From positions 1-12,632 of the forward strand of contig JACOEF010000245.1 in the NCBI GenBank assembly GCA_024998705.1: 12,632 bases of DNA, in the 5' to 3' direction. Shown in pieces: positions 6,311 to 12,632 of the stretch. Numbering within the stretch: position 1 is the stretch's first letter; each line of letters begins with the position of its first letter. Source of the DNA: Nitrospira sp. Lineage in GTDB: Bacteria > Nitrospirota > Nitrospiria > Nitrospirales > Nitrospiraceae. Below the pieces are notes generated by a model that did not search any database, was not told the origin of the DNA, and was given only the letters and a program-made list of their open reading frames with translations. Position numbers and translations under genes: made by a program.

Positions 6311-6688
6311 TCGTCGGTTATCGGACCACCTTCCCGCTCAGGCCGGCCGAACGGGCGACGCATGCTGCGTATGAGGTGAGCAGCCACGGCATTCGTGACA
6401 GGGTACCGGAACGTTGTTACGCAGCGATACCTCGCTGCCGGTCATTCACAACCGGCATTGCAGACCCTATTTCAAAATTGTTTCAGCAGCATGGTGATGG
6501 AGGCGAGCGGGACACAGCCGAGGACGGTGGCCCGGTACCGTTCCAACCGGATCAGCAAGCCAAGAGGCGAATCGTAGACATTCTTCCCCACCCACCCCGA
6601 GCCTGCCAAGACAGGCTCTTGTCCCGTGGCCGTACGGTGAGCCCCTGTGCGCCATGACAACTCTGCTGGCGCCTTTCGCCACAGCTGC
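6311..6688. other. 378-base gene-poor gap with hairpins
   Basis: No supported gene. Two perfect short inverted repeats are visible: TGCCGGT (6436-6442) with ACCGGCA (6451-6457), and GAGCCTG (6599-6605) with CAGGCTC (6612-6618). Either could help end transcription from the convergent genes on each side, but neither has a T-tract. A minus-strand open frame across 6472-6660 has protein-like text near its end (LLIRLERYRATVLGC), without a start, ribosome site or recognised family. Confidence 0.4.
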
Positions 6689-7153
6689 TTAGTGCTTTTC
6701 AAATGACCGTTCCGATCGCACGGACGCGTCAAGAAATCGCCACCGTTTCTGGGCATCGACATCAAAGGCCCCAAGAAAGGTGGCCTGACCGACCAGCGAT
6801 TGAAACTCCACCAGGCGGATACTGCAACTGGCCGGGTCAAACACCCGCGCATCGTACTGTCCCAAGACCGTAATGGCACCCGACGGCTGCTGGTACACAT
6901 TTCGCCGTCCGGCATACCCTGTGTCTGGAAATAACTCTTCCGTGGCTGAGCAGCCCTGCGGCCCGTCAATACGAAGGGTTAACCGATAACGAGACAGAAA
7001 CGGGTGGGTAGCTAGGCGAGTCAGGCTCACCCGAAGCCCGGCTGAGGAAAAATCCAACTCAGCCAGTTCAGGGCGATCATTATTGCAGGCCGACAGGAGA
7101 AGGGCCAGACCGATCAGGCTCCGGCCCAATCGGTTCCCTCGTCCCTTTCTCAT
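6689..7153 (-). CDS. Small lipoprotein coupled to the GlcG/HbpS-like gene
   Basis: A 154-residue predicted lipoprotein of unrecognised family. Seen: basic N-terminus MRKGRGNRLGR, hydrophobic core SLIGLALLL and lipobox LSAC with C23 as the lipid-carrying residue. The mature part looks like a compact beta-rich domain (alternating strands such as YRLTLRI and AITVLGQYDARVF) with two further cysteines, C68 and C110, that could form a disulfide in the periplasm. The start ATG overlaps the TGA of the upstream gene as ATGA, with no good ribosome site of its own, so translation is probably coupled. This predicts a shared envelope role with the GlcG/HbpS-like protein. Export and lipidation are inferred from the signal sequence; the function is unknown. 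Confidence 0.8.
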   Translation of the reverse strand: MRKGRGNRLGRSLIGLALLLSACNNDRPELAELDFSSAGLRVSLTRLATHPFLSRYRLTLRIDGPQGCSATEELFPDTGYAGRRNVYQQPSGAITVLGQYDARVFDPASCSIRLVEFQSLVGQATFLGAFDVDAQKRWRFLDASVRSERSFEKH

Positions 7154-7701
7154 TTGGCAGTGGGAATCTTCGAAGCCGCTCCAATGGCATCAAGCCCCGC
7201 CTCAGCGCAGGCATCATCCAAATGTGTACCCGGCGCACCACCGACACCGATCGCGCCGACCACCTCGCCGGCGATTTCGATGGGGAGGCCCCCACCGACC
7301 ATCAAACTACTTTCATTCATCTCGCGCAACGCCTGCAGGCTCGGCTGCTTGGCAATGAGGTCGGCTAGGTCGCTGGTCGTACGCCGCAAGCTGGCGGCGG
7401 TATAGGCTTTCTTCCGGCTGCTATCGACCGTATGCGGCCCTGCCCCATCGGCCCGCACCATCGCACGCAACACCCCGGCGCGATCCACGACTGAGGCGCT
7501 GATTCGATAGCCATCTTTCTTACAGAAATCGAGTGCCGCTTGCGCAGCTTTTCCCGCCAATGCCGCCGGCAGGACAGATTCTTTCGGTAACTCGTCTGCC
7601 GCCGGCGCCACAGCAGACCACCCGCCGGCCACCAACAAAGCCGCGGCAATCACGCCAATACGCCCCACACCCCATGTGAACGACTGTATCGCCACCACCA
7701 T
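7150..7701 (-). CDS. Secreted GlcG/HbpS-family heme-binding-like protein
   Basis: A 183-residue protein of the GlcG/HbpS (DUF336) family, small alpha/beta proteins in which HbpS binds heme and senses redox stress while GlcG's role is unclear. Seen: a Sec signal peptide (hydrophobic 14-27, likely cut near VAPAA at 32-36), then the family blocks VVDRAGVLRAMVRADGA (71-87), RKKAYTAASLRR (96-107) and GGGLPIEIAGEVVGAIGVGG (136-155), ending with the DDACAEAGLDAI helix. The ATG at 7699-7701 has AAGGAGG six bases upstream (7708-7714), better than the GTG one codon earlier. It overlaps the following lipoprotein gene by 4 bases. Heme binding is a family property not shown by any residue I can point to, and a periplasmic location is inferred from the signal. 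Confidence 0.88.
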   Translation of the reverse strand: MVVAIQSFTWGVGRIGVIAAALLVAGGWSAVAPAADELPKESVLPAALAGKAAQAALDFCKKDGYRISASVVDRAGVLRAMVRADGAGPHTVDSSRKKAYTAASLRRTTSDLADLIAKQPSLQALREMNESSLMVGGGLPIEIAGEVVGAIGVGGAPGTHLDDACAEAGLDAIGAASKIPTAK

Positions 7702-7767
7702 CACGAGCCTCCTTGATGACAGGTCATTACGCGTCCTTCAACTGACAACTCCAGGTTCGGACATGCG

Positions 7768-7796
7768 AGGGTACGGCCATCACCCCGCTCTGTCAA
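7768..7796 (-). promoter_or_regulatory. Candidate sigma70 promoter of the GlcG/HbpS-lipoprotein operon
   Basis: On the minus strand a perfect -35 TTGACA (7796-7791) is followed after exactly 17 bases by TACCCT (7773-7768), which matches the three most conserved -10 positions. The predicted start is near 7761, giving a leader of about 60 bases before the ATG at 7701. Confidence 0.4.
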
Positions 7797-7914
7797 TACT
7801 CAGCACTCAAGCCCATAGACGGGCACCGGAAGCAAGGACTGCAGGGTGAAACTCGCGGCCCCGCTGCGGTACGTTGAGGTGCTGGATGGGATGAAGCGAG
7901 AACGCCGCTGACGA

Positions 7915-7928
7915 ACTGTTTCAACAGT
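7915..7928 (-). terminator. Short palindrome just after the lipoprotein stop codon
   Basis: ACTGTT-GA-AACAGT on the minus strand begins a few bases after the TAG of the lipoprotein gene ending at 7932. It has no T-tract, so termination is only possible. The surrounding bases also resemble a motif at 6476-6489. Confidence 0.25.
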
Positions 7929-7931
7929 CGG

Positions 7932-8438
7932 CTAGTAGACGGAGATGGGGTGGATAGCAGCATCCACCGTGCCAGGTCGACGCAATTCTTCGATCCACAC
8001 CTTGGCCTGAGCGACATAGAAGGTATAGTCGCTTTCCGGATAACTGAGCACCACAGCGTACAGCAGCTGTTCCGCTTCCTGTTCACGTACGGCGCTCAGA
8101 CTCGTCCGGGCCGCCTGCAATGTGCACGAGGCGGCCAGTGCTCTGGGATCAACGGTCGTACGGACCGGCTGTCGCGTGACAAATCGGTCCAGACTCTTGG
8201 GAACATCTGGGGCTGGAACCACATGCGTATCAGCCGACTGCTGCAGCTGTTTCGCTGCCGATAGGACCGCCTCGACATCACCGCTCGATTGGCAATGCCG
8301 GTACAATTCCCACATCGACATCACGGAAGCCGAACGGAGCGCGGGCTGATGCGTCGAGGAGTCGACCAGCTGACAGCCGGTCAGGAACAACCCGACGGAC
8401 AATAACGCAGCAATAGCAGCAGAGTTGTGGATACGCAT
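7932..8438 (-). CDS. Small helical lipoprotein of unknown function
   Basis: A 168-residue predicted lipoprotein. Seen: signal MRIHNSAAIAALLSVGLF and lipobox LTGC with C22 as the modified residue. The mature part is mostly helical, with WELYRHCQSSGDVEAVLSAA (43-62) and a second region AEQLLYAVVLSYPESDYTFY (122-141) followed by AKVWIEELRR. The phrase YPESDYTFYVAQAKVWIEEL has the feel of a tetratricopeptide-type repeat, but only one such unit is visible. The longer open frame reaching 8585 is rejected: the ATG at 8436-8438 starts a textbook signal peptide, although its ribosome site (GGATAGAAGAG) is weak. A perfect TTGACA lies on the minus strand at 8476-8471 but the matching -10 is poor and too near the ATG. 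It lies 147 bases after the debranching enzyme gene, so co-transcription is uncertain. Confidence 0.75.
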   Translation of the reverse strand: MRIHNSAAIAALLSVGLFLTGCQLVDSSTHQPALRSASVMSMWELYRHCQSSGDVEAVLSAAKQLQQSADTHVVPAPDVPKSLDRFVTRQPVRTTVDPRALAASCTLQAARTSLSAVREQEAEQLLYAVVLSYPESDYTFYVAQAKVWIEELRRPGTVDAAIHPISVY

Positions 8439-8585
8439 CTCTTCTATCCTTACCGGATCGTTTCTCTGACTGTCAAGAATTTCGGGACAGAATCTGGAAG
8501 AAACATGAGCGGGAGGCAGGCACTGACACGCTGACGCCGCGTGAAGGAGTCGGCCGATGGGAGAATCGCACCGCAACAATTCCAC

Positions 8586-10571
8586 TCAACGCGGGATCGA
8601 CGATCGCACATGAAGCGCGTCGAGATCTTCGATCAGCGCGCGCAATGGCTCAGCCACGGACCAGGCCTGCGCCACACACCCGCGCGCACGATGCGGCGGC
8701 TGACCATCGAAAATCTCCGACACCTGGCCCAGACAAGCGTCATCCAGGTGTTGGAGCACTCCGTCGAGAAACATGCGCGCATCCCGCCGCACCGTCGGAT
8801 GGTCGCCATACGTTTTCACCCACGCGGTCACAAACGGCCCAAGGAGAAACGGCCAGACCGTTCCTTGATGGTAGGCGTTATCCCGCTCTGACACTCCCCC
8901 CTCGTACGACGCACAGAATCGGATGTCCTCAGGCGCTAACGTGCGTAACCCCATCGGCGTGAGCAATCGCTCCTTCAAGAGCGGCAGGATGTGTTTGGCC
9001 TGCGTCTCCGTCACCAATTGATCATCCAACGCCAGGGCGTAAATCTGGTTCGGACGAAGCGACGCATCATCTCCGAACGGACCGTCCACCACATCGAAGA
9101 GATAGCCCCCGGTCCGATACCAGAATCGGGCTCGAAACGACTCCGTCGCCCGGGCACGATCCTGCCGACATTGCGCGGCATACTCCGATTCGTCGAAACG
9201 CGCAGCCAGACCGGCAGCCACCGCCAACGCCCGCACCCACAGCGCTTGAACCTCGACCGGCTTTCCATGCCGTGGAGTGACCACCCAGTCGCCGATTCTG
9301 ACATCCATCCACGTCAACTGCACGCCCTCTGTGCCGCCGATAATCATCCCGTCATCATCCATGCGAATGCCGAATCGCGTGCCCCGGCGGTATCCGTCCA
9401 CGATCTGTTTGATCGCGGGCCAGGCGATCCGGCGTACTCCGTCGAGGTCTTGGCTATAGTGGAGATAGCGGTCCACGGCATGGATAAACCATAACGACGC
9501 ATCGATGGTGTTGTACTCAGGCCGTTCGCCTATGTCGGGAAATCGATTCGGCACCATCCCTTGCGAGACATGGGAGGCAAACGCCTCGATCACTTGACGG
9601 GCGACGTCGTAGCGTCCCGTGACCAAACACAGCCCGGGTAACGAGAGAAAGGTGTCTCGCCCCCAATCGGTAAACCAAGGATACCCGGCAATCACCGTCT
9701 GCCGGTCTCCGCGCTGCACCAGGTACGCGCAGCTCGCGGTCCAGAGCTTTTGCGTCAACAGATCATCGGGCGGTACGGAGGCCAGGCACTCTGCACGCCT
9801 CCGCCGCTCCCCTTCGACAACCTGCGTGACATCGGCAGACTCAAGAGGTTCCGTCGTGAACAGAAGTTCTGCCGCCGATCCAGGAGTGAGGGTGAACACA
9901 CATTCGCCCGGCGACCACCAGTCCTCCGTATCGTCCAGGCCTCGCTCGCGCTCGACCCGATAGTGAATGTGCCGGTACCAATCCGGCCCATGATGGTACT
10001 GCCCGTTGTGGAACGCCTGCACGGCAGGCAACGCATCATAGGGTTGCCACCTGACCCGCCCCTCGTGAATCGTGGCCTGAGTGAACAGCCCGGCGTTCTC
10101 CTGGTGCAGTGCATGGAAGTCGCGACCCGACAGCATCGGTCTGACCCGCAACGTCACCGCCGAGGGCGCGTCGCCGAACAACCGCCACCGCACGACGACC
10201 ATATCCCGGCCATCCGGACAGAGCAGTTCACGCTCGAGGCGGATGCCATGCGCGGCGTAACGCCAAGTCGGCCAGGGCACGGCGGAAAACCCGTCGCAAT
10301 ACCGATACCCTTCGGGATGAACCGCGCCGCTATACAGGTTGGTTGACAGCGGAAAGGATTGGCCGCCGACCTCCACCGATTCTTCAAGGTGATTCACCAG
10401 GACGACACGATCGACCGGCGGGCGCCTCGCCACCAGCAACAATGCGTGATAACGTCGTACATTCGCGCCGGCGACGGTGCCTGAGGCATACCCGCCCCGC
10501 CCGTTCGTTTCCAGCCATTCCAGGTTGAGTGCCCGATCAAGATCCTGACAGCGCCTCGAATCGATGGTCAT
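8586..10571 (-). CDS. Amylo-alpha-1,6-glucosidase (GH133 glycogen debranching enzyme)
   Basis: A 661-residue glycogen debranching enzyme of the bacterial/archaeal GH133 type, which hydrolyses alpha-1,6-linked glucose branch stubs in glycogen. Seen: an N-terminal beta-rich domain opening with WLETNGRGGYASGTVAG (19-35) and RRYHALL (39-45), then the (alpha/alpha)6 catalytic domain from about 275 with YPWFTDWGRD (297-306), NTIDASLWF (354-362), TWMDVRIGDW (420-429), PVEVQALW (438-445), RPNQIYAL (506-513), YHQGTVWP (567-574) and SEIFDG (618-623). The conserved acids in WFTDWGRD, TWMD and SEIFDG are the likely active-site residues. Length and motif order match the family, and no signal peptide is present, so it is cytoplasmic. 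GGAGG (10578-10582) lies six bases before the ATG. It starts 14 bases after the GH63-like gene and is surely in the same operon. It probably releases glucose during glycogen breakdown. Confidence 0.95.
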   Translation of the reverse strand: MTIDSRRCQDLDRALNLEWLETNGRGGYASGTVAGANVRRYHALLLVARRPPVDRVVLVNHLEESVEVGGQSFPLSTNLYSGAVHPEGYRYCDGFSAVPWPTWRYAAHGIRLERELLCPDGRDMVVVRWRLFGDAPSAVTLRVRPMLSGRDFHALHQENAGLFTQATIHEGRVRWQPYDALPAVQAFHNGQYHHGPDWYRHIHYRVERERGLDDTEDWWSPGECVFTLTPGSAAELLFTTEPLESADVTQVVEGERRRRAECLASVPPDDLLTQKLWTASCAYLVQRGDRQTVIAGYPWFTDWGRDTFLSLPGLCLVTGRYDVARQVIEAFASHVSQGMVPNRFPDIGERPEYNTIDASLWFIHAVDRYLHYSQDLDGVRRIAWPAIKQIVDGYRRGTRFGIRMDDDGMIIGGTEGVQLTWMDVRIGDWVVTPRHGKPVEVQALWVRALAVAAGLAARFDESEYAAQCRQDRARATESFRARFWYRTGGYLFDVVDGPFGDDASLRPNQIYALALDDQLVTETQAKHILPLLKERLLTPMGLRTLAPEDIRFCASYEGGVSERDNAYHQGTVWPFLLGPFVTAWVKTYGDHPTVRRDARMFLDGVLQHLDDACLGQVSEIFDGQPPHRARGCVAQAWSVAEPLRALIEDLDALHVRSSIPR

Positions 10572-10585
10572 CCCCTGCCTCCGGC

Positions 10586-12632
10586 TTACTGGCCTGACTG
10601 CTGAATCAATTTGGCCACCAACCCGGTCCAGCCGGTTTGATGACTCGCACCGATCCCGGCACCGTTGTCGCCGTGGAAATATTCATAAAACAAGATGAGA
10701 TCGCGCCAATGCGGATCCTGCTGAAACTTGTCGGTCCCGCCGTAGACGGGACGCCGACCATCGGCCCCGCGCAGAAAGGTATGCGTGAGCCGCCGGGAAA
10801 GCTCCGCAGCCACATCGGCGAGATTGCGCTTCTTCCCCGATCCCGTCGGATACTCAACCGTAAAGCTGTCGCCCAAATAGTAGTGAAACTTCTGGAGCGA
10901 TTCGATCAGGAGGTAGTTCACGGGAAACCAGACCGGCCCCCGCCAATTAGAATTCCCCCCGAACAGACCGTTGGCGGATTCCGCAGGCTGATAGTCGACG
11001 GATTGACTCATCCCCATCATCGAGAGCACGTAAGGATGGTCCTTATGATAACGGGACAAAGCCCGTACGCCATACGGTGACAAAAACTCCTGTTCATCCA
11101 ACATGTACCGCAGGACCTTGGGCAGTCGATGCCGATTGACGAGTGATAAGAAGCGCCGTACCTCCCCGTCACGCGACTGCGTTTCAATATGCAGGCTGAA
11201 GTCCGGGCGGTTTTCGATGAACCATTGCATCCGGTGTTTAAAACGGGGCAAGCGGTCGATGAGCTCAGAATCCAACGTCTCCACCGCAAACAGGGGAATC
11301 AACCCGACCATCGACCGGACCTTCATCGGGAAACTTGTCCCGTCCGGCAGGTGCAGCACATCGTAAAAAAACCCGTCGTCTTTGTTCCAGAGTTCGATCT
11401 TCGCATTTCCGATATTGTTCATCGCCCGACAGATATACACAAAATGCTCGAAGAACTTGCTGGCGACATCTTCATAGGCTCGATCTTCCCGCGCGAGTTC
11501 CAGCGCGATGGACAACATGTTCAGGCAATACATCCCCATCCAGCTGGTCGCATCAGATTGCTCGATGTCGCCGCCGGTGGGCAACGGCTTGCTGCGGTCG
11601 AATACGCCGATGTTATCCAGCCCTAAAAATCCGCCCTGAAAAATATTCTTCCCCTCGGCATCTTTCCGATTCACCCACCAGGTAAAATTCAGCAGGAGCT
11701 TATGGAAGACCCGCTCCAGAAAGATGCGATCGCCGACGCCCTTCCGTTTCTTCTCGATCTTGTACACCCGCCAGGCCGCCCAGGCATGCACCGGCGGATT
11801 CACATCCCCCAAGGCCCATTCATAGGCGGGAATCTGCCCGTTGGGATGCATGTACCATTCACGCAGCATGAGGATGAGCTGATCCTTCGCAAAACGGGGA
11901 TCGACGAGCGCGATCGGCACGCAGTGAAACGCCAGATCCCAGGCCGCATACCAGGGGTATTCCCATTTATCCGGCATGGAAATCACGTCGGCATTGTAGA
12001 GATGCGTCCAGTCGGCATTTCTCCCCTGCAGCCGCTCCGGCGGAGGTTCCGGTCCCGCCGGGTCGCCTTTCAACCAGCGATCGACTTCGTAATGATAGAA
12101 CTGCTTGCTCCACAAGAGCCCGGCGAACGCCTGCCGCTGCACCATTCGTGCATCATCGGACACGTCCGCAGGGGCCAAGGCGGCATAAAATTCATCCGCC
12201 TCCTTCAAGCGCATGGCAAACAGTGGATCGACCACTTGCGGATCGAGCGCCTCCCCGGTCGTCCTGTTCGTGAACCGCAATCGAATCGTCACTGGCTGCC
12301 CGGGCAATGCGGTCACCACATAATGCGCGGCGGCCTTGGATCCGATCTGGTCTGGATTGACCGCGCTCTTGTCGCCCTGTACGACATAGTCATTGATCCC
12401 GTCTTTCACATACCGCGCGCCATCCACGTCGCCATAGAGACGCCGTGTGTTGGTTTCATTTTCGGTGAAGAGCAGGTCCGGTCCCCCCTCACAGAGCAAG
12501 TGCCGCTGCCCGTAATACTCATGGTCGAACTCCACGATACTGACCGACGGCGTAGATTCGCCTTTCCGCATCCGTGGGCGGCGCACATCGAGCCCCCACG
12601 ACCAGGTGTTACGAAACCAGATCGTCGGCAAC
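10586..12632 (-). CDS. GH63-like (MGH1-type) glycoside hydrolase, C-terminal 681 residues
   Basis: The C-terminal part of a large glycosidase usually annotated as glucosidase or MGH1-type hydrolase; the N-terminus lies beyond position 12632, and the first codon in view (TTG at 12631) is internal. Seen, numbering from that codon: a beta-rich region to about 150, then an (alpha/alpha)6 domain with [13 protein letters not shown] (224-236), [20 protein letters not shown] (253-272), [15 protein letters not shown] (333-347), [14 protein letters not shown] (359-372), [14 protein letters not shown] (562-575) and [13 protein letters not shown] (664-676). The RGPVW-NYL and GWTGLV blocks are typical of GH63. 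D232 and E650 are candidate catalytic acids by position relative to characterised GH63 enzymes. The substrate is not known; linkage to a debranching enzyme 14 bases downstream suggests alpha-glucan or a glucosylated compatible solute. No frame disturbance was found over the 2 kb seen. Confidence 0.9.
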   Translation of the reverse strand, partial: LPTIWFRNTWSWGLDVRRPRMRKGESTPSVSIVEFDHEYYGQRHLLCEGGPDLLFTENETNTRRLYGDVDGARYVKDGINDYVVQGDKSAVNPDQIGSKAAAHYVVTALPGQPVTIRLRFTNRTTGEALDPQVVDPLFAMRLKEADEFYAALAPADVSDDARMVQRQAFAGLLWSKQFYHYEVDRWLKGDPAGPEPPPERLQGRNADWTHLYNADVISMPDKWEYPWYAAWDLAFHCVPIALVDPRFAKDQLILMLREWYMHPNGQIPAYEWALGDVNPPVHAWAAWRVYKIEKKRKGVGDRIFLERVFHKLLLNFTWWVNRKDAEGKNIFQGGFLGLDNIGVFDRSKPLPTGGDIEQSDATSWMGMYCLNMLSIALELAREDRAYEDVASKFFEHFVYICRAMNNIGNAKIELWNKDDGFFYDVLHLPDGTSFPMKVRSMVGLIPLFAVETLDSELIDRLPRFKHRMQWFIENRPDFSLHIETQSRDGEVRRFLSLVNRHRLPKVLRYMLDEQEFLSPYGVRALSRYHKDHPYVLSMMGMSQSVDYQPAESANGLFGGNSNWRGPVWFPVNYLLIESLQKFHYYLGDSFTVEYPTGSGKKRNLADVAAELSRRLTHTFLRGADGRRPVYGGTDKFQQDPHWRDLILFYEYFHGDNGAGIGASHQTGWTGLVAKLIQQSGQ

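Noticed and set aside
6472..6969. 165-residue minus-strand open frame
   Set aside because: Its first half is the wrong frame of the lipoprotein gene at 6689-7153. The second half has some protein-like text but no start or family, so it is only mentioned under the gap.
8991..9494. 167-residue plus-strand open frame
   Set aside because: Antisense to the same debranching enzyme gene, whose conserved motifs fully explain the sequence.
9750..10346. 198-residue plus-strand open frame
   Set aside because: It is antisense to the debranching enzyme gene, has no ribosome site and reads as low-complexity, arginine- and proline-rich text typical of a shadow frame.
12629..12631. TTG as the start of the GH63-like protein
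   Set aside because: The protein is already in a conserved-looking region (PTIWFRNTW) at the edge, and the family is longer, so the start is outside the window.

Overview
The window is GC-rich bacterial chromosome. Several features point to a Nitrospira-like (Nitrospirota) or similar Gram-negative organism: many lipoprotein signal peptides, a DUF3565 protein, a GlcG/HbpS protein, and a GH63-like/GH133 pair of glycogen-type enzymes. This assignment is an inference from protein character; no rRNA or tRNA gene is present. I saw no mobile element or CRISPR array.

Left arm (1-1370, minus strand): a TVP38/TMEM64 membrane protein gene is followed by the start of a mercuric-reductase-like flavoprotein gene, a pairing known in many bacteria. 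Each has one 1-base frameshift. Upstream of the TVP38 gene lies a perfect TGTGA-N6-TCACA palindrome centred exactly 41.5 bases upstream of the start site predicted by a -10-like hexamer. This is the geometry of a class II CRP-type activated promoter. A second perfect palindrome of the same kind lies about 146 bases away, next to a potentially structured leader.

Middle (1638-6310): two tiny plus-strand genes (a CPHC/CGC zinc-ribbon protein and a 49-residue single-pass membrane protein) end at a hairpin. Next comes a cytoplasmic sulfite-oxidase-like molybdoenzyme, coupled by ATGA overlap to an enolase-superfamily dipeptide epimerase that carries one in-frame TAA. A coiled-coil lipoprotein follows, then a minus-strand DUF3565 gene divergent from a beta-hydroxyacid dehydrogenase.

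Right arm (6689-12632, minus strand): in transcription order these are a GH63-like glycosidase (entering from beyond the right edge), a GH133 amylo-alpha-1,6-glucosidase 14 bases later, a small lipoprotein, a secreted GlcG/HbpS-like protein, and a second lipoprotein coupled to it by ATGA overlap. The two glycosidases probably trim or debranch stored alpha-glucan.

The three gene lesions (two 1-base deletions, one nonsense codon) all fall in the first 3.7 kb, while about 8.6 kb of further sequence has none. They are either real decay or local consensus errors. The most interesting regulatory signal is the pair of CRP-like operators in 1285-1637. No single stretch is convincingly a wholly new system.
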